A DNA stretch of 64,000 nucleotides from Candidatus Nitrosocosmicus oleophilus. Lineage in GTDB: Archaea > Thermoproteota > Nitrososphaeria > Nitrososphaerales > Nitrososphaeraceae. The stretch covers positions 2,232,001 to 2,296,000 of the forward strand of contig NZ_CP012850.1 in NCBI RefSeq assembly GCF_000802205.1, written 5' to 3'. Positions 45,764-55,187 of this stretch are shown here, piece after piece (position 1 is the first letter of the stretch; the number at the start of each line of letters is the position of its first letter). Made by a program: the position numbers and the translations under genes. A model generated the notes under the pieces. The model had not been told where the DNA came from. It searched no databases and worked only from the letters and a program-made list of their open reading frames with translations.

Positions 45764-47500
45764 TCACAAAGCAAAGTTCGCTTTTAATTCCTTTTTTGTA
45801 ATGTTATCTACCCATAGGAATTTTCTCTGCAGTGTACTTGTATACATCCTGTTCCAATCCAATTCAACTATATTCATCCACGAACGAAACACTCTGGGGT
45901 CAATATAATTTCGTAAAGAAGTTCCTAAATTATATTCCCTTGTCTCTTTCTGTAACTTCACTTGGAATTCTAGCTTTTGGACCCTTTCAATCAATCTCGA
46001 TTTCTGTTTTTCTGTTTTCCAATTCTTTCCCTTCAAGTCTGTCTTTAGGGCGTTTATAAGCTCAATTTTCTTTTTCATGGACTCCTCATATTTTGCAATC
46101 GATGTAATACTTGCTGGATTTTTTGGATCTATTCCCTTTTTGTGGTTACATGTTATGGCAGCTTGCAAGTTAGCATATTTGGCAACATAAATCTTTTCAA
46201 ATTCAGTTGATTCAGGTTTCACTGCAATTGGAGGATTTTTAAGTGATTTTTTGACAATATTTGTGGCGATAAAAGTTCTAAAAACTTTTGCAGTAAGTCC
46301 GGGAACATTTTTAGGGTCTATATTCCTAAGAAAGGTATTTACTTTCATAGAGTTAATATTATCAAAAATCGGATCTGTTTCCTTCTTGTTTTTTGTAAAC
46401 AGACTTAGGTTGTTAAATAAAAGTAATTTGTCATCAGAATCGATCAATAATGATTTTTGCCAGGGGACACTATCTTTTCCAAGGAAACTAAACTCTAATA
46501 TTTTATGTTTCTTGTCAATTACTTTGAATTTAAGATGTTCCTTTCTGAGGGTAGTTGCACCCACGGTGTCTGCTTCATCAGGATCCTTTTCATCACCAAC
46601 TCTCATCGCCATTTTTATTATGAGATAACATACAGTGGCAATTTTCTTCTTATCATGATCATTTGATGTCATTTTCCTCACGATCTCCCGTTCTATCTTG
46701 TCAATATATTTTTCAAGGTTTTGAGCCTTATCGTACTTGGCTTTGTCATAATTTTGGCGGATTACAGATGAATCGTGTAACCAAACATATTTTCTTTTCC
46801 CAGTCAGCGTTTCTATCCAAGATGCTAACCAGGTAGAGCTATGATCATGAATGATTTTTTGCCATGGTCCTTCCGGGGCAGCTGCGTCTTCACCCAGGTT
46901 GAGTATGACATCTTCGGGCTTGACACGAGGCTTCCATCTACCCCTCAATGGATGTTGTCCTCTGCCCATAAACAACCCTGGAGGTTCAACTAACCAATTT
47001 GCCACTTCTACCTCTATGTCATCTACTACTGCTTTCCCGAAATAATTTCTTAATTTTTCTTTCTCTTTTTTTTTCTCTAATGCTATTTTTTTTCTTTCCT
47101 CTCGGGACAGGTTACTCCAAGCTAATTTTTCTCGTTCCTTTGTCTCCTTTTCACCATCAACATAGGTTATAAAATCGTTCATATCTAATTGACCAATGTC
47201 TTGAAGACCTTCTTGGATTTCCTTGGGTAACAATTTCTTGAAATCTGTCAAAAAATTTTGCTGAAAGACAGGATCTTGCACGTAGTGAGTGTCCTTCTTC
47301 TTTGTCCATGCATAGATCAATTCTTCTTGATCCTTCGTTAGTGTGTAATTCTGCTTATCTATTTTGAATGACAAATTCTTAGATATGTATTCGGGTGGAA
47401 AGCATACCCCGTTATGATGAAGCGTAACCCATTTTTGGTTGCTGTTATTTCCCCGATTTTGATCATGTTTATCATCAGAAGCAATCGAAATGGAAGACAA
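45764..47500 (-). CDS. top1B: DNA topoisomerase IB, eukaryotic type
   Basis: A 578-residue enzyme that relaxes supercoils through a 3'-phosphotyrosyl intermediate. The N-terminal core starts WVTLHHNGVCFPPEYI, with the PPGLFMGRGQHPLRG and KYVWLHDSS motifs; the catalytic domain has RVGDEKD, TAKVFRTF and the Tyr motif LGTSLRNYIDPR near the C-terminus. The family is known in eukaryotes and Thaumarchaeota but not in most other archaea, so it is a useful marker for the source. A charged coiled linker precedes the tyrosine motif. Confidence 0.95.
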   Translation of the reverse strand: MSSISIASDDKHDQNRGNNSNQKWVTLHHNGVCFPPEYISKNLSFKIDKQNYTLTKDQEELIYAWTKKKDTHYVQDPVFQQNFLTDFKKLLPKEIQEGLQDIGQLDMNDFITYVDGEKETKEREKLAWSNLSREERKKIALEKKKEKEKLRNYFGKAVVDDIEVEVANWLVEPPGLFMGRGQHPLRGRWKPRVKPEDVILNLGEDAAAPEGPWQKIIHDHSSTWLASWIETLTGKRKYVWLHDSSVIRQNYDKAKYDKAQNLEKYIDKIEREIVRKMTSNDHDKKKIATVCYLIIKMAMRVGDEKDPDEADTVGATTLRKEHLKFKVIDKKHKILEFSFLGKDSVPWQKSLLIDSDDKLLLFNNLSLFTKNKKETDPIFDNINSMKVNTFLRNIDPKNVPGLTAKVFRTFIATNIVKKSLKNPPIAVKPESTEFEKIYVAKYANLQAAITCNHKKGIDPKNPASITSIAKYEESMKKKIELINALKTDLKGKNWKTEKQKSRLIERVQKLEFQVKLQKETREYNLGTSLRNYIDPRVFRSWMNIVELDWNRMYTSTLQRKFLWVDNITKKELKANFAL

Positions 47501-47693
47501 TTTATATAAAATTATTTTGATTTAGAATATAAAACTATTCTCCCAAAAAACAATTACTTTACAGTGGACTTTGACCACGTTTTGTCTAAATCGTAATTAT
47601 TGCAATTGATAGTGGATATATTCTAATTTTGTGGGTGCAGGTTAAGGTATTCCCGAGTCTTTCAAAATCAAGCTGGATTTCATCTACTTACGT

Positions 47694-48518
47694 TTAAAAT
47701 TTAGTAAGGATACCAGATTTATTCCTGTAACAAACCCCGAATTCGGTAAGTTTTTGAATCTCTATTTCGTTAAAAATAGTCCCGTCCACACAAACGAGCT
47801 TGTCATTTATGCAACAGCTTGAACAAATTCCAATCCCGCATTTCATATATCTTTCTATGCTAGCCTCGATGTGGATACCATTCTTTATTGCGAGATCTAA
47901 AGCTTTTTTCATCATCATTTCGGGTCCGCACGTGTAAATGATATCTATGTCTTTATTAATCATGAGAAAGTCCTTTAAAATATCAGTAGGGTAACCTTCG
48001 GTTCCAAAGGAACCGTCTTCAGTCGCGATAAGCAAGTCAATTTTGTTTTCTTTGGTCCACTTAGATATCAAGTCTGTAAAAAATAGTTCGGATCTAGTCT
48101 TAGCACCTAAAATGAATGTAAATTTACATTGATGTTGTTTTATGTAATAAAGTAACCTTATGAGTGGGACAAGTCCGGTGCCGCCACCCAAAAAAATAAT
48201 TTTTGTATGAGATTTGTTAAATGAAAATGAATTTCCGTAAGGTCCGCGAATTCCAATTCTGTCTCCTTTACCTTTATTGAATAAAGAGGTGGAACCATAT
48301 CCATTCTTTCTAATTGTTATAGCAGCGTGGTTTTTCTTGTCACTTACCATAATACTAAGTGGAAGTTCTTCTTTCCTTGGTATCCATACCATAAAAAATT
48401 GCCCAGGTTTTGATAGACTCCCCAGTGAGTCCTTAAATATAAAGGTCTTGACTGAGGGAGACTCGAGGACGACATCTTCAATTTCTACCACTCTAATCAA
48501 GTTCTTATCTGTGGACAA
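47694..48518 (-). CDS. pyrK: Dihydroorotate dehydrogenase electron-transfer subunit
   Basis: A 274-residue flavoprotein of the ferredoxin-reductase family. The FAD part has RKEELPLSIMV, the NAD part GGGTGLVPLIRLL and TCGPEMMM, and the C-terminus a [2Fe-2S] set CGIGICSSCC plus a later Cys (VCVDG). It passes electrons from PyrD to NAD+. It overlaps pyrD by 14 bp at its start, so the pair is translationally coupled. Confidence 0.9.
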   Translation of the reverse strand: MSTDKNLIRVVEIEDVVLESPSVKTFIFKDSLGSLSKPGQFFMVWIPRKEELPLSIMVSDKKNHAAITIRKNGYGSTSLFNKGKGDRIGIRGPYGNSFSFNKSHTKIIFLGGGTGLVPLIRLLYYIKQHQCKFTFILGAKTRSELFFTDLISKWTKENKIDLLIATEDGSFGTEGYPTDILKDFLMINKDIDIIYTCGPEMMMKKALDLAIKNGIHIEASIERYMKCGIGICSSCCINDKLVCVDGTIFNEIEIQKLTEFGVCYRNKSGILTKF

Positions 48519-49410
48519 TTCCTATAATCTCCTTAACCTCGCTGATATCGGCAGCCTCTAAATAGGAATGCAAACCCCTGATAATCTTTCCAATTGAATA
48601 TATCCCTTTCAACCCTATCAAACTACCTATCTGAATAGCAGAAGCTCCTGCCATCATGTATTCTATGACATCTTCATATGTCATGATCCCACCACAACCA
48701 ATTATGGGAATTCTTAAACTCTTGCTCAACTCATATACACATCGAACCCCTAGAGGCTTTATAGCCCTTCCAGAAAGACCACCGATCTTATTTTCCAAGA
48801 CCGGACATCGAGTTTCAATGTCTATCTTCATCGCCCTGAGGGTATTGATAGCAGTAATTCCATCTGCACCGGCGCTTTCAGCTATCTTTGCAACTTCTAT
48901 TATGTCTGATTTGCCCAAACCTACCTTGACAAAAAGCGGTTTTGTCGTATCCCTCTTGATTGACTTTATAATATCATAAACCAAATTGACATCATCTCCA
49001 ATTTCCATTCCCATTTTTTCTACGTGGGGACAGGAAAGATTTAATTCAAAACCCAAAATATTAAGATTTTTGAACTTGTTGGCAATGACGGAGAATTCAC
49101 TCTCGTCTGATCCAACCAAACTTATAATCAGCGGTCCATTATTCTTAGAAATTTCCTTTGAAAACGACTCTGTACCAGGATTTGCGAGTCCGACGGCATT
49201 TATGTAACTCATGTTATCTACACTGACTATCGTGGGATTTCTGTAACCATCGCGGGGCAACAGACTAATCGATTTGCTTACAATAGCCCCAGCACCGAGG
49301 TTATACAATCGATTAAAAATACTTTGAGACAGTCCCAAAATGCCCGAGGCCACAATCACTGGATTTCTTAAATTTAAACCTGCAATCTTTATAGGTATAT
49401 CATAATCCAA
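48505..49410 (-). CDS. pyrD: Dihydroorotate dehydrogenase, type IB catalytic subunit
   Basis: A 301-residue FMN-binding TIM barrel that oxidises dihydroorotate to orotate. The catalytic Cys is in ELNLSCPHVEKMG, with further FMN contacts in FVKVGLGKSD, ITAINTL and IIGCGGIM. Association with pyrK shows the NAD-linked type IB. It is the upstream gene of the two. Confidence 0.93.
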   Translation of the reverse strand: MDYDIPIKIAGLNLRNPVIVASGILGLSQSIFNRLYNLGAGAIVSKSISLLPRDGYRNPTIVSVDNMSYINAVGLANPGTESFSKEISKNNGPLIISLVGSDESEFSVIANKFKNLNILGFELNLSCPHVEKMGMEIGDDVNLVYDIIKSIKRDTTKPLFVKVGLGKSDIIEVAKIAESAGADGITAINTLRAMKIDIETRCPVLENKIGGLSGRAIKPLGVRCVYELSKSLRIPIIGCGGIMTYEDVIEYMMAGASAIQIGSLIGLKGIYSIGKIIRGLHSYLEAADISEVKEIIGIVHR

Positions 49411-49718
49411 TTCGCTATAAAAAAATCATGTTTTACAATTCTTAAAAATCTATCGGAGGCTCTAGGCCCTTCTTGTACGGGTGTTTCGATAAACTCGCGG
49501 TCCTATCTAAATGACTATTAACGAAATATACCTGAAAGTCGCACATCTAGGATGTCAGTCACACTCCTAAAGACCTCTTCGCCATTCATAACACTTATTC
49601 AAGTACAATATTCGTGCGAATAGATTTCAGAAGGTAGAAATTAGGTCAGTTTGGCCAGATAATTTTGGTCATGTTGAACTCGATTACACCAATTATTCTA
49701 CGGAGAAAAGGTTAAAAA
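49411..49718. other. Intergenic gap
   Basis: A 308-bp divergent gap with no ORF or repeat recognised. It must hold the promoters of pyrD-pyrK and of the small gene at 49740. Confidence 0.4.
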
Positions 49719-49739
49719 GTGATCCATCTAAGATATTTC

Positions 49740-50186
49740 ATGAAACAAGAACACGCCACACTGTATGATGTACAGATTTCAGAACTTTATGATCGGATAA
49801 AGGGATATCTTAAGTCTCTTAAATTTGAAATTATTTATGAAGAAAAAGACGAAGAATATTTGGACCTTAAGGCACACAAAGGTGGTAAGGCCAGTGTTAT
49901 TGTGGGAAATGTAAGGGACGTGGAGATAATGATTAGCGGCGCCAAGAGTGCAACCCCTTACTACGATATTGTACTCCGAACCGGAGCGTGGGGTAAAGAT
50001 ATTGTAGTTCCTACTGTAATTGCAGGCGTCTTAACAGCTGGAATAGCTGCTGCTCCGGTGGCTGCGATTGAAGCTTATCGAGCCCACTCATTCGAGAAAA
50101 ATTTTTGGAAATTTATTACCACAAACTTATCTGAAATTGGGGAGGGGAAGGGAACTATGTCTACCGTTGTAACTGTGACGCCATAA
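49740..50186 (+). CDS. Unknown protein with Ala/Gly-rich hydrophobic segment
   Basis: A protein of about 148 residues if the ATG at 49740 (MKQEHATLYD) is used; an upstream in-frame start at 49719 adds seven residues. The first 90 residues are mixed alpha/beta (YDRIKGYLKSLKFEIIYEEK). A hydrophobic stretch of some 25 residues (VVPTVIAGVLTAGIAAAPVA) follows, which may be a membrane segment, and then an amphipathic tail. I do not recognise it. Confidence 0.6.
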   Translation: MKQEHATLYDVQISELYDRIKGYLKSLKFEIIYEEKDEEYLDLKAHKGGKASVIVGNVRDVEIMISGAKSATPYYDIVLRTGAWGKDIVVPTVIAGVLTAGIAAAPVAAIEAYRAHSFEKNFWKFITTNLSEIGEGKGTMSTVVTVTP

Positions 50187-50477
50187 GTTAGTGATTATTG
50201 GATATTTGACTACCCTGGTCAAAATTATTTTTGCAGATCAGGGATATACCTTTGGGATTTACCATGATTCCTTGGAGAATGATAATCTCTAAACAGAAAA
50301 TTTAGCAAGTTTGGATTAATTAATTTGTTGGATATCAATACAAGTAATTTTGCGAGGCAGTAGCGCCTATGGAACACAGATAACATGAATTAAGGATGAG
50401 CTACAACGGAAATAAGACGTGCAAAATACATAAAAATGTCAAATCATGACTAGAATACTAGCAAGAATAAATTGACT

Positions 50478-51386
50478 TTATGTGGTTCTATTAGTAGTGA
50501 TTTTCGATTTGTTTCTCAAGAACCAAACAAAAATAGTGACAAAGGGCAAAGATGCTGCTCCGTATGCGACCTCAGTCGGCACTTTGGAATTTAATGATAA
50601 CCCCAGACCTAGGTACATGGCTAGCATTACGCAAATAATTCCTATTGTAACGTACTCTTTAGTCACAAGAAGAAATTTTGCTACATCAAATCTTGGATAG
50701 TGATTTGAGTGATAAATAACCGGCATAATGAACATAACTGTTGCTGCTGCTACTGCATAAAGTGATGCTAGAAGGACTATGTTATCTAGTAACTGAAAAT
50801 AAACTGGCTGGCTCACTGTGATATTCAAGAGAAAACCAAAGAAAATTGAGGATGCAGCAGCTAAGATTTGGCACCAACGCATACCCGCTCCAACTCTATC
50901 ATAGTCTTCCGTGGAGGTACTCTCTACAAGATTACTGGGCAAATGCCTGTAAAATCTTATGAAAATGATCATAAAAGGCAATAAGGCCAGGCCATATGCA
51001 ATCTCACTCGGCACTTTGGAATTTAATGATAACCCCAGACCTAGGTACATGGCTAGCATTACGCAGATTATACCTATCAGAGTATATCTCTTGGTTGCTA
51101 AAAGATATTTCTCCACATCAAATTTATGATAATGTAGCATATGATGGACAACAGGCATTATGAACATGGCAGTCGCTGTTGTTACTGCGTAAAGTGCCGT
51201 TAAGAGAACTAAGTTGTCAAATAATTGGAAGTAAGACGGAGGATTTACTGCTATCTTTAGCACAAAACCAAAGAAAATTGAGGATGCAGCAGCTAAGATT
51301 TGGGACCACCTGAGAGATGCGCCAACCCGGTCGTATTTCTCAGAAGAGGATCGCTTTATGGGATCATCGTCCGGAAGAGATGACAT
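50478..51386 (-). CDS. Two-repeat membrane protein (DUF6328-like)
   Basis: A membrane protein of about 302 residues from ATG at 51386 (MSSLPDDDP), chosen because the neighbour at 51689 starts with the same PDDDP region; the longer ORF reaches 51407. It contains two copies of a domain of about 140 residues with four helices each: YDRVGA..RW(S/C)QILAAASS, VMFIMPV/AMFIMPV, and GIICVMLAMYLGLGLSLNS. The first copy is almost identical in DNA to the single domain of the neighbour. Function is unknown. Confidence 0.8.
   Translation of the reverse strand: MSSLPDDDPIKRSSSEKYDRVGASLRWSQILAAASSIFFGFVLKIAVNPPSYFQLFDNLVLLTALYAVTTATAMFIMPVVHHMLHYHKFDVEKYLLATKRYTLIGIICVMLAMYLGLGLSLNSKVPSEIAYGLALLPFMIIFIRFYRHLPSNLVESTSTEDYDRVGAGMRWCQILAAASSIFFGFLLNITVSQPVYFQLLDNIVLLASLYAVAAATVMFIMPVIYHSNHYPRFDVAKFLLVTKEYVTIGIICVMLAMYLGLGLSLNSKVPTEVAYGAASLPFVTIFVWFLRNKSKITTNRTT
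50971..51241 (-). repeat. 271-bp direct repeat, copy A (partner 51732-52002)
   Basis: The 271 bases match 51732-52002 with only two substitutions by my alignment, at offset 761. They cover the membrane helices of one domain in each gene. A 63-bp piece (50571-50633) in the other domain of this gene also matches the partner exactly. The mosaic points to recent gene conversion or unequal crossing-over. Confidence 0.92.
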
Positions 51387-51688
51387 ATGATAACATTTTG
51401 CTTTCAATCTAGTAACTATATAAACTCTACCATTTAGTAACCAATTTCATGTTTTATTATTCCTTATCTCACCTATAGATGTAAAATATAGCCAATAAAT
51501 GCATAGCAGGCTGTTCCAAATTGCTAAGAATGAAAGTTTCTAATATTTGTATTTGCAATCAATAAAGACTACTTGATTGTTAGAGGATTCTTCAAAACAA
51601 ACTGATTAGGTGACAAAATCAACCCCGAAATCATTTTCCGAAAATACAATAACTAACACAGACAGGCCTAATTCTGTAAACAGCAAAC

Positions 51689-52147
51689 TCATTTTAATGC
51701 CTTAATCTTGATGAACAATAAGGATATAAAGATAAAAGGCAATAAGGCCAGGCCATATGCAATCTCAGTCGGCACTTTGGAATTTAATGATAACCCCAGA
51801 CCTAGGTACATGGCTAGCATTACGCAGATTATACCTATCAGAGTATATCTCTTGGTTGCTAAATGATATTTCTCCACATCAAATTTATGATAATGTAGCA
51901 TATGATGGACAACAGGCATTATGAACATGGCAGTCGCTGTTGTTACTGCGTAAAGTGCCGTTAAGAGAACTAAGTTGTCAAATAATTGGAAGTAAGACGG
52001 AGAATTCAATGTAATATCTAAGAAAAAACCAAAGAAAATCGAAGAAGAAGCTCCCAATACAATGGCCCAGTCTAAAAGTGATCCAACTTTAGAATAGTGT
52101 TCTGTAGAGCTACTCCTTAGGGGATCATCGTCTGGTTCAAATGACAT
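51689..52147 (-). CDS. Single-domain membrane protein, paralogue of 50478 gene
   Basis: A 152-residue protein with one four-helix domain of the same kind as its neighbour (DWAIVLGASSSIFFGFFLDI; AMFIMPVV; GIICVMLAMYLGLGLSLNS). The last helix and the N-terminus differ from the neighbour, while most of the middle is almost identical in DNA. It ends shortly after the repeat, with a Lys-rich tail. It probably forms dimers or oligomers with its two-domain relative, which is inference. Confidence 0.8.
   Translation of the reverse strand: MSFEPDDDPLRSSSTEHYSKVGSLLDWAIVLGASSSIFFGFFLDITLNSPSYFQLFDNLVLLTALYAVTTATAMFIMPVVHHMLHYHKFDVEKYHLATKRYTLIGIICVMLAMYLGLGLSLNSKVPTEIAYGLALLPFIFISLLFIKIKALK
51732..52002 (-). 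repeat. 271-bp direct repeat, copy B (partner 50971-51241)
   Basis: The downstream partner of copy A, with two substitutions. The repeat borders do not match gene borders: unrelated sequence begins at once on both sides, at 51731 and at 52003. Confidence 0.92.
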
Positions 52148-52814
52148 TGGTGAAATAACTTAATCTATCTTCACTATTTAAACCGGGAGGCGAACTGATT
52201 CGCAAGTGAAGTATAATAAATGAATGAGATCATAATACTATAGAAAGCTATTTTGAATATTTCAACATTGGGACATTTGGATTTGATTTAGGTAGCAGTA
52301 GCAATTGCACTAGTGATAGAAATGAAGTATATGAGCAATGTTCATTTTTTTACAAAAGTGACCATCCTAATTTCATTTAACTATTTCCTACACTTTCAAA
52401 ATCATCTTTGTATTCAAGACAAATAGAAAATCGAGTAAAATAATTTGATTTGCTAAACCCTTTTATTTTAGTTGCGGCATTGATCACATATTTTCCATTA
52501 TTATTAAGTCCATTTGATTGAAATTAAGATGGTATTAGAGTATATTTTGGAAGTCCAAAGGGATAATGTTTTTTCATGAAGGAAAATTAAAATACCTATC
52601 TGATTCTTAATACAGAGCACTTGATGCATGTCATATTTTAGACCAATCTAAAATCATTTTTTGAATATTTTTTAGATATTTGGTCATGAATAACCTCATA
52701 AACCATTCAATCTTAAGTATTCTCTGCTCATTGTTAATAAGACAATCTGGATGGGTTAGAATATATTATACGTATATTTTATTTGATTTGCTTACACACA
52801 TCAGAGCTGGGCTT
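52148..52814. other. Gene-free stretch before tRNA-Met
   Basis: No supportable gene. The only ORF near the end (52680-52913) runs through the tRNA and is rejected. The sequence is AT-rich and without strong repeats. It may carry the promoter of the membrane-protein gene at 52147 and that of the tRNA. Confidence 0.4.
52771..52780 (+). promoter_or_regulatory. TATA-like box of tRNA-Met
   Basis: The AT run cgtatatttt is about 39 bp before the mature tRNA; with a leader of some 12 nt removed by RNase P, the distance to the transcription start would be normal. Inferred from position only. Confidence 0.45.
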
Positions 52815-52889
52815 GCCGGGGTAGCTCAGCCTGGTCAGAGCGTTCGACTCATAATCGAAAGGTCGCGGGCTCAAATCCCGCCTCCGGCA
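52815..52889 (+). tRNA. tRNA-Met (anticodon CAT, elongator type)
   Basis: A 75-nt intron-free cloverleaf: acceptor GCCGGGG with CTCCGGC, D arm GCTC/GAGC, anticodon arm TTCGA-CTCATAA-TCGAA, T arm GCGGG/CCCGC, discriminator A. The anticodon stem lacks the GGG/CCC pairs of initiators. The CAT could also belong to tRNA-Ile2, but the GCCGGGG acceptor is typical of archaeal elongator tRNA-Met. Confidence 0.9.
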
Positions 52890-52890
52890 C

Positions 52891-52898
52891 TTTTTTTT
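52891..52898 (+). terminator. Oligo-T terminator of tRNA-Met
   Basis: A run of eight T begins two bases after the tRNA discriminator base. Archaeal RNA polymerase stops on T-runs without needing a hairpin. Confidence 0.7.
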
Positions 52899-53158
52899 GA
52901 TTTAAGTAACTAGTTATGTAAAATTTATTAAAGATCATACAATCTTTATCAATAATGCAACTCTTTAGCAATATTTAAATTAAGCATAACGTGAATATCA
53001 GTTGATTTGCAAAAATCAAAAAAACTCAGAAAGAATTCTCGAAATAGATTAATACTATCTATGGTTTATAGACGATGACCATCTGTATCAATAATTAATC
53101 TATTTGATTTTTTTGTTGATGATCCAAAATTTTCGCTGATAAACAAACGTAAAACACA

Positions 53159-53890
53159 TCAGGAATAAGCATTTTTGCGAATCAGGTGCTGGTTGAAACC
53201 CCTCCAATCAGTATATCTATTACAACTATCCCATTGTTCATAATTTATGACTTTTTTTAGATCGAGTCTATTTAACCAGTTTTGAGATTGTAAATCAGGT
53301 TCGACTTCAAACTTTTTTACATATCCAAGACAAAGATATGCTATAGGTTTAACGGCAGATGGAAGTTTAAGAATCCTTTTCAAGTCTTTATTGTTGATTA
53401 TGCTGACCCAGCCAACACCCATATTTTCAGCCCGGGCGGCAAGCCACAAATTTTGAATAGCGCAGCATACACTATAAATCCCCGCCTCCTTGATTGTCAT
53501 TCTCCCTATTACGTAGGGTCCAAAACGCTTGTGATCATAAGTTACGCATATATTTAGATCAGATTCTATTATTCCTTCTAATTTCAGATCTAAATATTTC
53601 CTTTTCCTTTCTTTATCTTTTTCTAGCAATTCAATTGATTTCAGTCTCTCTTTCGAGAATGATTCTTTGATACTCAGACGACTCTTTCTGTCCCTTATTA
53701 AGATAAAATTCCATGGTTGTGAATAGCCTACTGATGGTGCGTGATGAGCGGCTTTCAGTATCCTCAATAAAACCTTATTACTAATCTTCTTCTTAATGAA
53801 GTTCCTCCTTACATCCCGACGTGAGAAAATTATTTTATAAAAGATCTCCTTTTCAATTTCGGTAAAATGCCCCATCTTATTATCTGTCAA
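53159..53890 (-). CDS. bluB: 5,6-dimethylbenzimidazole synthase
   Basis: A 243-residue flavin-destroying nitroreductase relative that converts FMNH2 to dimethylbenzimidazole, the lower ligand of cobalamin. The diagnostic stretch SRRDVRRNF, LRILKAAHHAPSVGYSQP and WNFILI matches BluB; AARAENMGVGWVSI and LCLGYVKKFE follow. Thaumarchaeota are known B12 producers, and metH in this window needs B12. The start is TTG at 53890 or ATG at 53875. A perfect inverted repeat lies upstream. A general nitroreductase is less likely. Confidence 0.87.
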   Translation of the reverse strand: MTDNKMGHFTEIEKEIFYKIIFSRRDVRRNFIKKKISNKVLLRILKAAHHAPSVGYSQPWNFILIRDRKSRLSIKESFSKERLKSIELLEKDKERKRKYLDLKLEGIIESDLNICVTYDHKRFGPYVIGRMTIKEAGIYSVCCAIQNLWLAARAENMGVGWVSIINNKDLKRILKLPSAVKPIAYLCLGYVKKFEVEPDLQSQNWLNRLDLKKVINYEQWDSCNRYTDWRGFNQHLIRKNAYS

Positions 53891-54285
53891 TTATCTAATA
53901 ACAGAAGTGATTAACTTTCAATATAGATTTATACTTCAGTATGATTAGATTATATCAAATCTAATCAATATCAACGAAATTCTTCTAGAGGGATGTACAG
54001 TCTTTTAGATTGACTTTAGGGATTTGGGAAGGGGTCAACACGACAAGTTACCACTGAAAGATTAATAGATTGGTAAGTTTATAAATAAAGTTGGGTCCAA
54101 TTTTTTTGGCTATTGAACTTAAAGATTTTTACTTAGTTAATGAATCTGATCAATGTTAGACTAGTGGTTTTATCTCAAATTTTCAGAACATACTACCTAT
54201 AAGATAATATCAAGGAGATTCTAAATCGAAGTACAGCATTCCTTAGCAAACTATATAATCCGACTTGATATGATGATCGAGTAAC
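53891..54285. other. Divergent gap between bluB and bioD
   Basis: A 395-bp gap, AT-rich, with no ORF. It contains the bluB promoter and inverted repeat listed separately. The bioD promoter should lie near 54230-54265; ctatataatcc at 54251 is a candidate TATA box. Confidence 0.45.
53927..53966 (-). promoter_or_regulatory. Putative bluB promoter and operator-like inverted repeat
   Basis: On the minus strand a TATA-like tataaat (complement of 53927-53933) sits about 40 bp before the bluB start. Directly upstream is a perfect 9-bp inverted repeat, GATTAGATT and AATCTAATC, with a 6-bp spacer (53943-53966). This fits a dimeric regulator site at the BRE/TATA edge, but chance cannot be excluded in AT-rich DNA. 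Confidence 0.5.
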
Positions 54286-54984
54286 TTGGCCGATGGTTTC
54301 TTTGTAACTGGGACTGATACAGGCATTGGAAAAACTTTGATAACCGCCTCGCTAGCTTGGAAATTCTCTAAGGAAATTAGCAAAATTTGTGCAATGAAAC
54401 CATTTGCTACAGGAATTTCAGAGTATTCAAACAAGTTTAGGTCCAAAGATCTAGCAATTTTGGCTAGGGCCATTGAATTAGAGGAAAAACAAGAGAATTT
54501 GAACCCATATTTTTATCCTCTACCTTGTTCACCGTACATGGCCAGCTCATTGCTAAACTTGCCTCCTCCATCAGTAGGATATGCTATCAAGAAATTCAAA
54601 TTGTTGCAGAAAAAATATGATTATCTCCTAGTTGAGGGAATAGGTGGGATAATGGTGCCATTAAACACAAAGCATACATTACTAAACTTTATTAAATTAA
54701 CAAAGCTAAAGGTTGTAATTATCGCGACCCCGAAATTAGGAACATTTAATCATATTTTGCTTACTGTAAAAATTTGTAAGTCAAGTGGTATTCCCATAAA
54801 AGGAATAGTTATAAATAAAATGCCCAATCAGCCAAGCAAGATTGAGGCAGAAATTCCCTCATTTATCCAAGAATTTACAAAATTACCCATACTGGGTGTA
54901 ATCCCAACGTTGAACAAATTCAAAATTAATGAGTCGACATTCTCCAAAATTTCTAAACTGATCAATATTAATCCCAAGAATTAG
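54286..54984 (+). CDS. bioD: Dethiobiotin synthetase
   Basis: A 232-residue P-loop enzyme that closes the ureido ring of biotin. The Walker A is GTDTGIGKT (residues 8-16); KPFATGI and VEGIGGIMVPL are other family motifs. The start is TTG at 54286, which gives the usual short N-terminus before the P-loop. No bioA, bioB or bioF is adjacent, so the pathway is spread elsewhere or incomplete. Confidence 0.9.
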   Translation: MADGFFVTGTDTGIGKTLITASLAWKFSKEISKICAMKPFATGISEYSNKFRSKDLAILARAIELEEKQENLNPYFYPLPCSPYMASSLLNLPPPSVGYAIKKFKLLQKKYDYLLVEGIGGIMVPLNTKHTLLNFIKLTKLKVVIIATPKLGTFNHILLTVKICKSSGIPIKGIVINKMPNQPSKIEAEIPSFIQEFTKLPILGVIPTLNKFKINESTFSKISKLININPKN

Positions 54985-55187
54985 CCACACTCTGATTTGT
55001 CAAAATAATCCACTGTACTATTCTGTGTTTAAAAACCAGCAGCGAAATGGGTTTGAAAAATATTCATCTTTTTTATCATGCTTATAATTATGAATTATTG
55101 AAAGTGTGACCATATAAACACATACCAAGACTGATCTGAACCAGTATATTAGCTAAAATCCTTGGTTCAGACGATGGTTTTAGTTAT

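Noticed and set aside
52680-52913. 77-residue plus-strand ORF
   Set aside because: It runs straight through the tRNA-Met gene and its product shows no protein-like pattern.
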